The notes beneath the pieces were generated by a model that did no database searches, had not been told where the DNA came from, and worked only from the letters and a program-made list of their open reading frames with translations. Shown here one piece after another: positions 18,324 through 26,681 of a stretch of DNA of 64,000 nucleotides. Source of the DNA: Halorientalis sp. Its GTDB lineage: Archaea; Halobacteriota; Halobacteria; Halobacteriales; Haloarculaceae. The stretch is taken from positions 16,078 to 80,077 of the forward strand of contig NZ_JAQCNH010000097.1 in NCBI RefSeq assembly GCF_028275115.1, given 5' to 3'. The position numbers and the translations under genes are program-made. Positions within the stretch are counted from its first letter, which is position 1; each line of letters starts with the position of its first letter.

Positions 18324-18482
18324 TCACCGCATCTCGGCCAGCGAGACGAGGCGTTCGGACTGGAGCCACCGGGCGGTGTCCTCACGGTCGTAGACGACGA
18401 GGGCGTCACCCGCGGTGAACTGTCTGTATCTGGTCTGCGGTTCGTCGCAGTCGTCTGCGGAGTCCGTTTCAGGGTGTGTCAT
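18324..18482 (-). CDS. DUF7331-like small protein
   Basis: 52 residues from the ATG at 18482. An acidic start (MTHPETDSADDCDE) leads into RYRQFTAGDALVVYDREDTARWLQSE, the pattern of short haloarchaeal proteins catalogued as DUF7331 (YDREN/DxxxWLQS core). A TATA-like box (18511-18520) lies 27 bases before the ATG, so the mRNA is probably leaderless, which supports this start. Function unknown. Confidence 0.78.
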   Translation of the reverse strand: MTHPETDSADDCDEPQTRYRQFTAGDALVVYDREDTARWLQSERLVSLAEMR

Positions 18483-18510
18483 CCTCGACTCGTACTCGGC
18501 GTCCCAGCTA

Positions 18511-18520
18511 CGTATAAACC
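18511..18520 (-). promoter_or_regulatory. TATA box of the DUF7331-like gene
   Basis: On the minus strand the sequence reads ggtttatacg, about 27 bases before the ATG at 18482, the expected archaeal spacing for a leaderless transcript. Confidence 0.6.
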
Positions 18521-18589
18521 CGATACCGTACTGTTGATTACAGCTCATTTAACACGCGTTCGGTGCTGAACTCACCGCTGAACCGTCCG

Positions 18590-18619
18590 AAACGTCGTAA
18601 AACGCCGTGAAACGTCGTC
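18590..18619. repeat. Three tandem 10-bp repeats
   Basis: Three direct units sit end to end: aaacgtcgta, aaacgccgtg and aaacgtcgtc. They lie about 70 bases upstream of the DUF7331 TATA box and 47 bases beyond the antiporter stop. The exact 10-bp period, one helical turn, suggests a protein-binding array, but no function is known. Confidence 0.55.
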
Positions 18620-18665
18620 AGTGCTCCCGGTGAATCGGTACAACCGCCGGACAGCGACCCAGCCG

Positions 18666-20648
18666 TCAGTCGTGGTTGCACATCTGCATCGCCTCCCGGA
18701 CGGCCTCGCGTTTACCCAGCAGGGTCACCCGGTCGCCGGACTCGATGACGAAGTCCGGGTCGGGGACCTGGACCTCGCCGCCCCGGTCGATCAGCGCGAT
18801 GAGACAGGTGTCGGGCAGTTCGGGACCGACCTCTTTGACCGTCCGGTCTACGAGCTCTCCGGAGGTGACCTCGACCTCCTGCACGTCGCCTTCGCGGCCG
18901 ATGTCGGTCATCCAGTGAGCTAGCGCGGGGCGTTCGATCTGATTGTCCATCGCCCACGCGGTTGCCATGGCAGAGGAGATGGTCCGGACGCCCAACTCCT
19001 CGAAGGCCTCGACGTTATCGGGGTTGTTCGCGCGCGCGATCACCCGGTCGGTGTCGAACTTCGAACTCGACAGCTGGGCGATCAGCAGGTTCGCGTCGTC
19101 GTCCCCGGTGGCGGCGACGATGGTCTTGGCGTTCGCGCCGCCGGCTTCCCGGAGTGTGTCGGTATCGGTGCCGTCGCCCCGGATCACGGAGTACCCCTCG
19201 TTGCGGGCGCGTTCGATCACCTGTTCCTCTTCCTCGACGATCACGACGTTTTCGCCGCGATCCTCGAGACGTTCGGCCAGTGCACGGCCGACCTGACCGC
19301 CGCCGACGATGATGACTCGCATTGGTATCACATCCAGGTATTCCGCGATGTAGCGTGCGAAGCCGCCCTCGAGGGCGACCGTCGCGAAGATGACTAGAAA
19401 GACCGTCCCGACGAGCAGTTGCGCCTGATTGTCGAAGGTCGCTGCCTCGGTACAGAGAGTCGCGACTTCCGAGCCCCCCGCCGCGTTGGCACAGGCGGTC
19501 GCCGCGTCGGTGCCGGCGATTTCGGCCGCCTCGGTCCGGAGTTCGCTCGCGTGGCTCTGCAACTCGACGGCAAACAGCGTCGCGACCGACGCCGGAATGA
19601 TGCCGCGTGGGCCGACGAAACTGATGAACAGTTTCTCCGGTCGCGTGAAGCGGTCGCCCCGGGCCGAGACGAACACCAGCAGCGGACGGATCACGAAAAT
19701 GACCACCGCGACGACCGCGATCCCCGGCAGTCCGAGCTGGACCAGGTCCGCAATCTCTAGCAGTGCGGCCAGCGCGATGAAAACGAACGAGAGTACGAGA
19801 AGCGTCACGTCGCCTTTGAACGCCTCAATTTCGTCCTCGTACGGTACGTCGAGATTTCCGAGCATCAGCCCGGCGGTGGCGACCGCGGCGACGCCGGCCT
19901 CGCTGGCGATAGTGTCGGCGGCCGCGAAAGCGACGAGCGCGCCAGCGAAGGTTAGCAGTCGCGCGTTCCGCGGTGCGTTCCCCGGTGAGAGATCGACGTA
20001 TCGAAGCAGGTAGTAGACGATTACCGCGACCGTCAGACCGACGACGATGCCGATTCCGAGCCGGGAGACGAACTCCCGGAGGAAGGCCTGGCCGGACTCG
20101 TCCCGGAGGATGACGACCTCGAAGATGACGACAGCGATAATCGCCGCCGACACGTCGTTGATAATTCCCTCTGTTTCGAGTGCGGTGGCCACCCTGTCCC
20201 GCACGGGGACGACCTGCAGAATCGGAGTGATGACCGTCGGCCCGGTCGCGACCAGTAGCGCGCCGATCAGAAACGAGAGGTCCCACGGCTGATTCAGAGC
20301 GAACCTGATCGTCGCGGCCGTTCCCAGCAACGCGGTGGCAGCCCCGACCGTCACGAGTCGAACCGTCGCCGCCGGAGCCTCTCTGATGCGCTCGATACGG
20401 AGATTGAAAGCACCCTCGAAGACGATGATGGCGACCGAGAGGCCGACGATGGCCGGCAGCGCGTCGCCGAACGTCGCCGCAGAGAGAACCCGGCCCCCAA
20501 ACAGGAGCCCCGACAGCGGCCCGAGCACCAGCCCTGCGGAGATGAGAAAAATGATACTGGGGACCTGAAACCGGGCTGCGAGTAGCTGCGCACCGACGCC
20601 GAGCCCGATGATAGCGGCCACCAGTGGAATTACTTCGCCTGTAGCCAC
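18666..20648 (-). CDS. CPA1-type cation/proton antiporter with TrkA-N and TrkA-C domains
   Basis: 660 residues from a GTG at 20648, chosen because GGAGG lies 7 bases before it and the first helix starts there. Residues 1-420 form about 12 membrane helices of NhaP/CPA1 type ([69 protein letters not shown]). Residues about 440-560 are a TrkA-N Rossmann domain ([19 protein letters not shown]) and the C-terminal 80 residues a TrkA-C domain ([17 protein letters not shown]). It should exchange Na+ or K+ for H+ under nucleotide gating. It starts divergently from the soluble transducer gene. Confidence 0.92.
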   Translation of the reverse strand: MATGEVIPLVAAIIGLGVGAQLLAARFQVPSIIFLISAGLVLGPLSGLLFGGRVLSAATFGDALPAIVGLSVAIIVFEGAFNLRIERIREAPAATVRLVTVGAATALLGTAATIRFALNQPWDLSFLIGALLVATGPTVITPILQVVPVRDRVATALETEGIINDVSAAIIAVVIFEVVILRDESGQAFLREFVSRLGIGIVVGLTVAVIVYYLLRYVDLSPGNAPRNARLLTFAGALVAFAAADTIASEAGVAAVATAGLMLGNLDVPYEDEIEAFKGDVTLLVLSFVFIALAALLEIADLVQLGLPGIAVVAVVIFVIRPLLVFVSARGDRFTRPEKLFISFVGPRGIIPASVATLFAVELQSHASELRTEAAEIAGTDAATACANAAGGSEVATLCTEAATFDNQAQLLVGTVFLVIFATVALEGGFARYIAEYLDVIPMRVIIVGGGQVGRALAERLEDRGENVVIVEEEEQVIERARNEGYSVIRGDGTDTDTLREAGGANAKTIVAATGDDDANLLIAQLSSSKFDTDRVIARANNPDNVEAFEELGVRTISSAMATAWAMDNQIERPALAHWMTDIGREGDVQEVEVTSGELVDRTVKEVGPELPDTCLIALIDRGGEVQVPDPDFVIESGDRVTLLGKREAVREAMQMCNHD

Positions 20649-20832
20649 GCCCAAACCTCCATGCACCCAGGCCGATGAGCGCACGGTTCTTAAACGCACC
20701 CACTCGCCGCTGTCGGAACCGCCGCCCGACGAGCGGACAACTAAACGACCTGTGCGGTGTCTCGTGTCACCCGGCGAGCCCCGCCACGTCCCGACAGGCA
20801 CGACAGTATCGGTGACGATAATTTTACCCGGA

Positions 20833-20842
20833 TTTATTTATA
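20833..20842 (+). promoter_or_regulatory. TATA box of the soluble transducer gene
   Basis: tttatttata ends 24 bases before the ATG at 20866 in otherwise GC-rich DNA. This predicts a leaderless transcript and supports the chosen start. Confidence 0.7.
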
Positions 20843-20865
20843 ACGCCCCGTATCAAAACACGATA

Positions 20866-22518
20866 ATGAGCTTTGTGAGCCGTGTCTCGGCGCTCTTCCG
20901 GTCCGATTCCGACGATACGGACGACGAAGCGGGGGCCGGCGAGACGGCGGGGCGTGCGGAACCGACGGATGGGGACCCGGCGGCCGGCGTGAATGAACGG
21001 GCCGACGAGACAGACGTAGCGTCAGGGAACGGACCGGCGGACGCGCCGAGTGTAGACGAGACCGACAGCGGTGTTGGAGACGAGTTGGGTACCGATAGCG
21101 CGGACGACGCCAAGCAGTTCGTGTTCGGCGATGCCGCCGACGCGGAGTCGTCCGACTCGGGCGGTGACGCCACGAACGAGGAGAGCGACTCCTCGCCGGT
21201 CCCACGTTCCGACGGTGGCACGCAGGCCGCACAGGCACCCATCGAAGCGACGGCACGGGAGTTCCGGGACGCGATGCAGGCGGCCGCGGACGGGGACCTC
21301 GACCAGCGTCTCGACACCGACCGCGAGAACGAGGCCATGGCCGACGCCGCGGCCGCGTTCAACGAGATGCTCGACGACCTCTCGGAGACGATTGGCGAAC
21401 TCGACGAGTTCGCCGACGAGGTCGACGACAAAACCGAGGAGATGAGCGCGGCGACGCGGGAGGTCCGGGACGCCAGCGAGGACGTCGACTCCTCCATGGA
21501 CGAGATTACGGACAACGCCGCGGAACAGGAGGAACTCCTCGAGCGCGTCGCGGACGAGATGACCGACCTCTCGGCCACGGTCGAGGAGATTGCGTCCTCG
21601 GCCGACGAGGTAGCGTCGATCTCCCAGGAGGCAGCCGAACACGGCCAGAAAGGCCGGACCGCCGCGAACGAGGCCCTCGACGAGATGGACGACATCGAGT
21701 CACACGCCGACACCACCATCGAGCAGGTCACCTCGCTCGAATCCCAGATCGAGGAGATCGGTGGCGTCGTCGAGGTAATCGACGACATCGCCGATCAGAC
21801 GAGTATCCTCGCGCTGAACGCCTCCATCGAGGCTGCACGCGCCGGCGAGGCAGGCGAGGGGTTCGCCGTCGTCGCCGACGAGGTCAAACAACTGGCCGAG
21901 GAGGCGGGCCAGGCCACCGAGGAGATCAGCACGATGATCGAGGACGTACAGGACGAGACAGGTGAAGCCGTCGACGGAGTTCGAGAGATGGGCAACCGTG
22001 TCTCGACGGGGACGGAGACGGTCGAAGACGCGCTCTCGGCCCTCGACGAAATCGCCGACCGCGTCGAGGAGGCCAACGACGGCGTCCAGTCGATCAACGC
22101 CGCCACCGACGAACAGGCCGCGAGCACCGAGGAGGTCGTCGCGATGGTCGAGGACGTGGCGGAGTTGAGCGAGGAAACCGCCGCGGAAGTCGGCGACGTT
22201 TCCAAGGCGACCGGGACCCAGACCACGATGCTCTCGGAGGTGGCCGTCCAGATGGACCGACTGGCAGACCAGGCCAACACGCTCCGGGACCTGCTGGCAG
22301 GCTACGAAGACGAGAGTGACGGCGACGACGACCTGTCGTGGGACGACGCGCAGGTCCACGACGGTACCGACGAGCAGAGCGACCGCGGCGACGACGACCT
22401 GTCGTGGGACGACGCGAAGGTCCACGACGGCGCTGGCGCTGATGCGAACGGTGAGGGCGACGACGACGATGGCGACGACCTGTCGTGGGACGACGCGAAG
22501 GTCCACGACGGTCGGTGA
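20866..22518 (+). CDS. Soluble methyl-accepting chemotaxis transducer (Htr family)
   Basis: 550 residues with no membrane helix. Residues 1-125 are acidic and disordered-looking. A HAMP-like unit follows at about 130-190 ([20 protein letters not shown]). The long coiled-coil signalling domain has its CheA/CheW-binding hairpin at about 303-342 ([39 protein letters not shown]). The last 65 residues hold three copies of [13 protein letters not shown] joined by acidic linkers, an unusual C-terminal tail. It should relay a cytoplasmic signal to CheA; no sensor domain is recognisable, so it may sense through a partner. Two STAS-like genes follow on the same strand. Confidence 0.9.
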   Translation: MSFVSRVSALFRSDSDDTDDEAGAGETAGRAEPTDGDPAAGVNERADETDVASGNGPADAPSVDETDSGVGDELGTDSADDAKQFVFGDAADAESSDSGGDATNEESDSSPVPRSDGGTQAAQAPIEATAREFRDAMQAAADGDLDQRLDTDRENEAMADAAAAFNEMLDDLSETIGELDEFADEVDDKTEEMSAATREVRDASEDVDSSMDEITDNAAEQEELLERVADEMTDLSATVEEIASSADEVASISQEAAEHGQKGRTAANEALDEMDDIESHADTTIEQVTSLESQIEEIGGVVEVIDDIADQTSILALNASIEAARAGEAGEGFAVVADEVKQLAEEAGQATEEISTMIEDVQDETGEAVDGVREMGNRVSTGTETVEDALSALDEIADRVEEANDGVQSINAATDEQAASTEEVVAMVEDVAELSEETAAEVGDVSKATGTQTTMLSEVAVQMDRLADQANTLRDLLAGYEDESDGDDDLSWDDAQVHDGTDEQSDRGDDDLSWDDAKVHDGAGADANGEGDDDDGDDLSWDDAKVHDGR

Positions 22519-22587
22519 ACCGCGCAGTTTTGAGTTCTGATAATCTGCCGGTAACTTTGATATTACTGTGTGCAGACAACATTCCAC

Positions 22588-22974
22588 ATGGCAGATTGGA
22601 GTGTCGACGTTGACGAAGCACAAAACAGGCTGTATATCGAACTCGCCGGGAGCCACGACCCGGAGATGGCCAAAGAATCGTCGGAGGCGGTCAAGGCGGG
22701 CGCCGAACGACTCGACCCTGGATTCGAGGTCATCTCCGACATCTCGGAGTTCGTTCCGGGCGATCAGGAGGCGGTCCAGTACATCGAGGAGGGAAAAAAG
22801 GCTGTCCGAGAGAACGGTGCCGCCGCCGCCGTCCGTGTTCTGGGCGAGGGGTCGGCGACCGGGCAGATGCACTTCGAGCGCGTCGGCGAGGACGAAGAGG
22901 AGTACGCTGTCGCCGTGGCCGACACCGTCGAACAGGCCGAGAAACTCCTCGAGAAGCGCGCGGCCTCGCAGTGA
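22588..22974 (+). CDS. Small STAS-like protein, paralog 1
   Basis: 128 residues starting MADWSVDVDEAQNRLYIEL. The alternation of strands and helices, GFEVISDISEFVPGDQEAV in the middle and the closing SVEEAEKLLE-type helix (here TVEQAEKLLEKRA) suggest a STAS/SpoIIAA-like fold; this is by pattern, not search. It is clearly homologous to the next gene over its whole length. A TATA-like tttgatatta about 25 bases before the ATG gives it its own promoter. It lies 69 bases after the transducer, so a chemotaxis or signalling partner role is plausible but unproven. Confidence 0.75.
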   Translation: MADWSVDVDEAQNRLYIELAGSHDPEMAKESSEAVKAGAERLDPGFEVISDISEFVPGDQEAVQYIEEGKKAVRENGAAAAVRVLGEGSATGQMHFERVGEDEEEYAVAVADTVEQAEKLLEKRAASQ

Positions 22975-23061
22975 GTCGGTTCGCTGCGACGCCGACTCAC
23001 AGGTATCAAACCTGAAAACCACGCGGCAATTCTTATTATCGATAGAGAACGACACGCGTAC

Positions 23062-23451
23062 ATGGCGAACTGGGACGTGACAGTCGACGAGGCGAAACAG
23101 CGTGTCTACCTGAAACTTGGCAGCGGACTCACCGTCGAACAGCAGTCGGCGGCCTCCGACGCCTGCATCGAGGCGGCGAAGCAACTCGACGACGGGTTCG
23201 ACCTGGTCAACGATATGCGGACGTTCGAGCCGACGAGCGAGGAGGCACTGGAGGAAGTCGAACGGGGGAAACGCGGCCTCGCGGAGAACGGTATGGGGGC
23301 CGCAGTTCGCGTCGTCGCCGAGTCGACGGTCACCCAGATGCAGTTCGACCGGGCCGGCGAGGACGTCGAAGACTACGAACTCGCGAAGGCCGAGTCCGTC
23401 GAGGAGGCCGAGAAACTGCTGGACAAGCGCCGCGAGCAGGCCCCGCAGTAA
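23062..23451 (+). CDS. Small STAS-like protein, paralog 2
   Basis: 129 residues starting MANWDVTVDEAKQRVYLKL, with GFDLVNDMRTFEPTSEEALEE in the centre and SVEEAEKLLDKRREQ at the end. It aligns end to end with the preceding gene (MADW/MANW, VxxVDEA, DGF/PGF, SVEEAEKLL) and, better still, with the damaged copy beyond the transposon at 25034-25390. An AT-rich cttattatc box about 25 bases before the ATG is its likely promoter. Function unknown; the family appears beside chemoreceptor genes here. Confidence 0.75.
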   Translation: MANWDVTVDEAKQRVYLKLGSGLTVEQQSAASDACIEAAKQLDDGFDLVNDMRTFEPTSEEALEEVERGKRGLAENGMGAAVRVVAESTVTQMQFDRAGEDVEDYELAKAESVEEAEKLLDKRREQAPQ

Positions 23452-23543
23452 CCGGTAACCGGCCACCGGTCGGGCCCGCTCCGCGGTCAGCGTCGAAAAC
23501 ACCGTGGCGATTCTGAAGCAACAGCGGGCACGACTCCAGGTCT

Positions 23544-23750
23544 GACATCCTCCCCGGTCTAAAGGGCGAGGATTCCCGACCGCGTTGGGATACTAAGATT
23601 CGCGGTTAGCAACCTGTTCTCGTGGGGCGAAACAGCCCTCACTACGGTCGAACAAGTGAACCGCCGGCTGTGCCAACCAGCCGTTATCCCTATCACCGCC
23701 GTCCGTGGCGAGACTCGGGAGTACCTTTTGCCGAATATTCTCCGCACCAT
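23544..23750 (-). ncRNA. Predicted omega (reRNA) guide scaffold at the tnpB 3' end
   Basis: In studied IS200/IS605 elements, a non-coding RNA covers the 3' end of tnpB and the right end, and the bases just beyond the right end act as the guide. This region holds the tnpB 3' end and the right-end hairpin, so such an RNA is expected here; its guide would be read from the flank left of 23544. This is inference from family knowledge. Confidence 0.35.
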
Positions 23751-24867
23751 TCACGTCCGCGTTCGCAACCGTATCGCACTCCTCACACACGTACAACCCG
23801 CGTTCAACACGCTGTTTGTCGTCCGTATGGCCGCACGTCGAATACGACTTCGACGTATCGCATTCCGACACCAACTCCACGGCTATACCCTCGGCTTCCG
23901 CCTTGTAGTCGAGAATCGTTGTGAAACGGTTGAACGCCCACCCGTGCAAGTCGAGATTACCGTGGTCGCCCCAGTTACGGGATTCGCCACTCTCGTCGTC
24001 TTCTCGGATGCCGCCGAGGTCGCCAACGACAAGCGTCCCGACACCTCCTTCGACACACTCCTCCACGATTGCTTTCGAGAGGGAGTGCAAGAAGTGCGTC
24101 CGGCGACCCGTTCGCTTGCGGTCAAGACGAGTGGCCTCACGGGACGAGGACTCGTCGCACTTGGCTTTCTTCTTCCTGAAGTAGTAGTCGTCTTCTTTGA
24201 GTCCGCCACCGGGATACAACACCGATTCCCCGCCGAACGAGACGGCGGCGAAGTTGCATATCCCGAGGTCAACACCGGCCACTTCTTCGCCCGGTGGTTC
24301 CGGGTCGATGGTGGTGCGACAGACGAATTGCAATCGCCACTCGTCGCGCTTGTAGACGGCGCGAACCTGTTGAATGTCCCACTCTATCAGGTCAATATCC
24401 GGGCGAGTCTGGTACTCGCACAGGATGAAGTCTGAACGGTGTTCCTTGAGGTTGCGACCTTTTGAGAGGCGAACGCGGGTGAACTGTGCGTCGTGCTTGA
24501 AGCCAGCCGCTTTGAACGATACGGTTGAACGTGGGTGGGAGTCTCCGTGTTTGCGGTAGCCGGGCGGTCGGGCACGGTCGTCGCCGTTCCGACGCTTGCC
24601 GAACCAGCCGTTGAACGCTTCAGCGAGTTCTTCGAGAACGCGCTGACTGGATTGAGAATGTAACTCCGTATAACGTTCGTGGTCTTTGAGTTCGGCTTCG
24701 AGTTCCCCGTCATCGGGAATCTCGCCCGTTTCGTCCCACTGTTCTTGTGCGTAGTAGCGACCGACGTTCCAGAGTTTTGAGGCGGCCCATCCGAGTTGGT
24801 CGAGGTCGTCACGAACCTGCCGCTGGCTCGTTATCGTGGCCTCGAAGGTTCGGACGGTTCGACTCAT
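23593..24867 (-). CDS. tnpB: TnpB-family RNA-guided endonuclease, probably impaired
   Basis: 424 residues, full length for TnpB. The RuvC-I Asp is in AGVDLGICNFAAV (D200). The RuvC-III Asp is in ANADVNGAENI (D371). At the RuvC-II position the motif reads LVVGDLGGIRED, with Gly where many TnpBs have the catalytic Glu. The zinc ribbon keeps Cys345, Cys361 and Cys364, but the first Cys is Tyr342 (SKSYSTCGH instead of SKSCSxCG), a single G-to-A change in the codon (TAT for TGT). The frame is otherwise intact. Many haloarchaeal relatives share the GDL motif, so that feature may be normal for the group; the Tyr is more likely damage. Confidence 0.9.
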   Translation of the reverse strand: MSRTVRTFEATITSQRQVRDDLDQLGWAASKLWNVGRYYAQEQWDETGEIPDDGELEAELKDHERYTELHSQSSQRVLEELAEAFNGWFGKRRNGDDRARPPGYRKHGDSHPRSTVSFKAAGFKHDAQFTRVRLSKGRNLKEHRSDFILCEYQTRPDIDLIEWDIQQVRAVYKRDEWRLQFVCRTTIDPEPPGEEVAGVDLGICNFAAVSFGGESVLYPGGGLKEDDYYFRKKKAKCDESSSREATRLDRKRTGRRTHFLHSLSKAIVEECVEGGVGTLVVGDLGGIREDDESGESRNWGDHGNLDLHGWAFNRFTTILDYKAEAEGIAVELVSECDTSKSYSTCGHTDDKQRVERGLYVCEECDTVANADVNGAENIRQKVLPSLATDGGDRDNGWLAQPAVHLFDRSEGCFAPREQVANRES

Positions 24868-25008
24868 TTTCTGGCTTCATAACTGGTTATGAACGTCACT
24901 CTGTCAGTAGTGTCGGTTGGCGTGGAATATCCGGCCTTGCCATCGGCGGTGGATTGTGTAGGAGTTGTCGGCTGTATCCCCGCCCTGAAGGGCGCGGGGT
25001 TTTAGCCT

Positions 25009-25390
25009 TGCAACTTCCATAATCGCCCGAAACGTGGAACAACGGGGAGAGACAGTACGCAACCCCACACTGGCCGCTGTTCTCGCCACGGAGCAACGTG
25101 CTCCGGCCGCCGACGCCTGTGAACGGGCCGCCAAGCGGATCGCTGTGAGGGTCGGTCTGGTCAACGACACGCGGACGTTTAGACCCGGTGGCGGGGACGC
25201 CATGGAGGAAACCGAGCGTAGCAAACGCGCGCTGGAAGGCGGCACGGCGGCGGTCCGGGTCGTCGCGGCGTCCACGATGGGGCAGATGCAGTTCGACCGT
25301 ACTGGTGAGGGCGAAGTGGAGGACGCCGTCGCGAAAGCCGACTCCGTCGAGGAAGCAGAGAAACTGCTCGATCAACGCCGGTCCGCCCTG
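25009..25390 (+). pseudogene. Degenerate third copy of the STAS-like gene
   Basis: From 25034 (GTG) the reading VEQRGETVR aligns with VDEAKQRVY of paralog 2. Further matches are ADACERAAKR, VGLVNDTRTF, AAVRVVAASTMGQMQFDRTGEGEVED and AKADSVEEAEKLLDQRR. The first seven codons including the ATG are missing, a few residues are deleted after NDTRTFRPGG, and no stop is found: the frame runs on antisense into the MBL gene. The AT-rich ataatcg at 25018 resembles the promoter of paralog 2 (attatcg at 23034), but is now only 15 bases from the GTG. The transposon ends immediately upstream. Confidence 0.7.
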
Positions 25391-26302
25391 TCACTCCTCG
25401 CGTCGGTCGAGGTACGTCAGGACCCCGCGCGTGTTCATCCGCTCCTCTGCGGCCGCTTTCCGGTCTCCCCACACGTCGGTCATCGACGTGTGGTCACCGA
25501 AGTACTCGACTACGGCGTCGTCGTCACCGAGTTCGTCGCGTTTCTCCGCGACCGCTCCGACCCACTCGCTCAGCGTGTCGGCGTACTCGCGCACTCTGTC
25601 GTCGGCCGTCGCCGGACCGAAGTGGGCGTAACAGAGAACCGCGGGGTCGCAGTCCAGAACGGTGCGGAGGTCCGCGAGACACCCCTCCAGGTCGAAGTTC
25701 GGCGGCGGCGTCGTCTGTCGAACGCTGTCGCGCCCGGGGACGTAGATACCCGCCGCATCGGCGGTGAACACGACCGATTCGTCCGCGAGTTCGAAGACGA
25801 CCTGGTGTGGCGCGTGCCCGGGCGTGTGGTGGGCTCGGAGTTCTCGGTCGCCGAGACCGACGGTGTCACCGCCGGAAATCTCACGGATTCGTCCCTCGGG
25901 GACCGGCTTCGGGTCCGCGTAGAACTCCCACTGGTCACCGACGGCCTGTTTGGTGCCCGCGACCAGCCGCGAGGGGTCGACCAGGTGACGTGCGCCCTGT
26001 TCGTGAACCACCACGTCGGCGTTCGGACAGGCGTCAGCGAGATAGCCCGCGCCGCCGGCGTGGTCGAGGTGGACGTGTGTCAACGCGATCGTCCTCAGGT
26101 CCTCGGGTGCGATTCCTCGCTCGGCCAACCCGTTGAGGACCGCCTCGTGGTTGGTACCGATGCCCGAGTCGACGATGGCCGGTTCGTCGCCCTCGACTAC
26201 GTACACCGCGCCGTACTCCGCAGTGTCGTACATTCCCGTATCGACGTAGGAGACGCCGTCGACGCCGCCGACGGCCACCTCGAAGGAGTCGCCGATTGCC
26301 AT
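25391..26302 (-). CDS. Metallo-beta-lactamase fold hydrolase
   Basis: 303 residues from the ATG at 26302. The MBL metal motif is TIALTHVHLDHAGGAGYLA (HxHxDH). Later ligands are RAHHTPGHAPHQVVFEL (His), VVFTADAAGIYVPG (Asp) and LCYAHFGPA (His). The N-terminal YGAVYVVEGDEPAIVDSG is typical of glyoxalase II-like members. The C-terminal 80 residues are helical. It is a soluble hydrolase with unknown substrate. Its 3' end abuts the damaged STAS-like copy. Confidence 0.9.
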   Translation of the reverse strand: MAIGDSFEVAVGGVDGVSYVDTGMYDTAEYGAVYVVEGDEPAIVDSGIGTNHEAVLNGLAERGIAPEDLRTIALTHVHLDHAGGAGYLADACPNADVVVHEQGARHLVDPSRLVAGTKQAVGDQWEFYADPKPVPEGRIREISGGDTVGLGDRELRAHHTPGHAPHQVVFELADESVVFTADAAGIYVPGRDSVRQTTPPPNFDLEGCLADLRTVLDCDPAVLCYAHFGPATADDRVREYADTLSEWVGAVAEKRDELGDDDAVVEYFGDHTSMTDVWGDRKAAAEERMNTRGVLTYLDRREE

Positions 26303-26373
26303 AGCGACAGTCTGACGCCCGCGGTTCAAAGCCGTTCCGGCAGTCGAGTGCCGTGGTAACCCGTCTCTCGCCA

Positions 26374-26382
26374 TCTTTATGC
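26374..26382 (+). promoter_or_regulatory. TATA-like box of the cold shock gene
   Basis: tctttatgc lies about 30 bases before the ATG at 26409, giving a leader of only a few bases. Confidence 0.5.
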
Positions 26383-26408
26383 CTCTACCCGGTTTGTGCT
26401 CATAGGCA

Positions 26409-26603
26409 ATGGCAAACGGTACGGTCGATTTCTTCAACGACACTGGCGGTTACGGTTTCATCGAGACTGACGACGCGGACGAGGACGTGTTCTTCCACAT
26501 GGAAGACGTCGGCGGCCCGGATCTCGAAGAGGGACAGGAAGTCGAATTCGACATTGAACAGGCCGACAAGGGCCCCCGCGCGACGAACCTCGTTCGTAAC
26601 TGA
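26409..26603 (+). CDS. Cold shock domain protein
   Basis: 64 residues, a single cold shock domain. RNP1 reads GGYGFIET and RNP2 DVFFHMEDV; the start MANGTVDFFNDT and the end KGPRATNLVRN are standard for haloarchaeal Csp. It binds single-stranded nucleic acid and is thought to melt RNA structure in the cytoplasm. It is a single-gene unit next to the chemotaxis genes. Confidence 0.96.
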   Translation: MANGTVDFFNDTGGYGFIETDDADEDVFFHMEDVGGPDLEEGQEVEFDIEQADKGPRATNLVRN

Positions 26604-26681
26604 ACGGCGTTTCGGACCGCAACTTTTCCACACACAGTTCCCGGCGAGCAACGGAACCGTTCGGCCCCGATACCCGGTTGC

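Larger units (their letters stand above)
23544..25008 (-). mobile_element. IS200/IS605-superfamily element carrying only tnpB (IS1341-type)
   Basis: Both ends carry the short subterminal hairpins typical of haloarchaeal IS200/IS605 elements. At 24978-24999 (left end, upstream of tnpB) it is CCCCGCCC-TGAA-GGGCGCGGGG; at about 23551-23572 (right end) it is a weaker CTCGCCC-TTTA-GACCGGGG on the minus strand followed by GGATGTCA. There is no tnpA, so the element cannot transpose alone. No target duplication is expected or seen. Exact ends are estimated from the hairpins and are uncertain by several bases. Confidence 0.75.

Noticed and set aside
18590..18619. CRISPR-like array
   Set aside because: The units are 10 bases and directly adjacent without spacers, so they are not CRISPR repeats.
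21700..23502. 600-codon open frame on the minus strand
   Set aside because: It lies antisense to the transducer and both STAS-like genes; its Val/Arg/Gly-rich composition mirrors their GC-rich third positions.
23544..25008. Complete IS605 with a TnpA transposase
   Set aside because: No Y1 transposase frame is present inside or beside the element on either strand.
25034..26359. 441-codon plus-strand frame read as one long protein
   Set aside because: Only the first about 120 codons match the STAS-like family; the rest is antisense to the MBL gene. Treated as a pseudogene without a stop.
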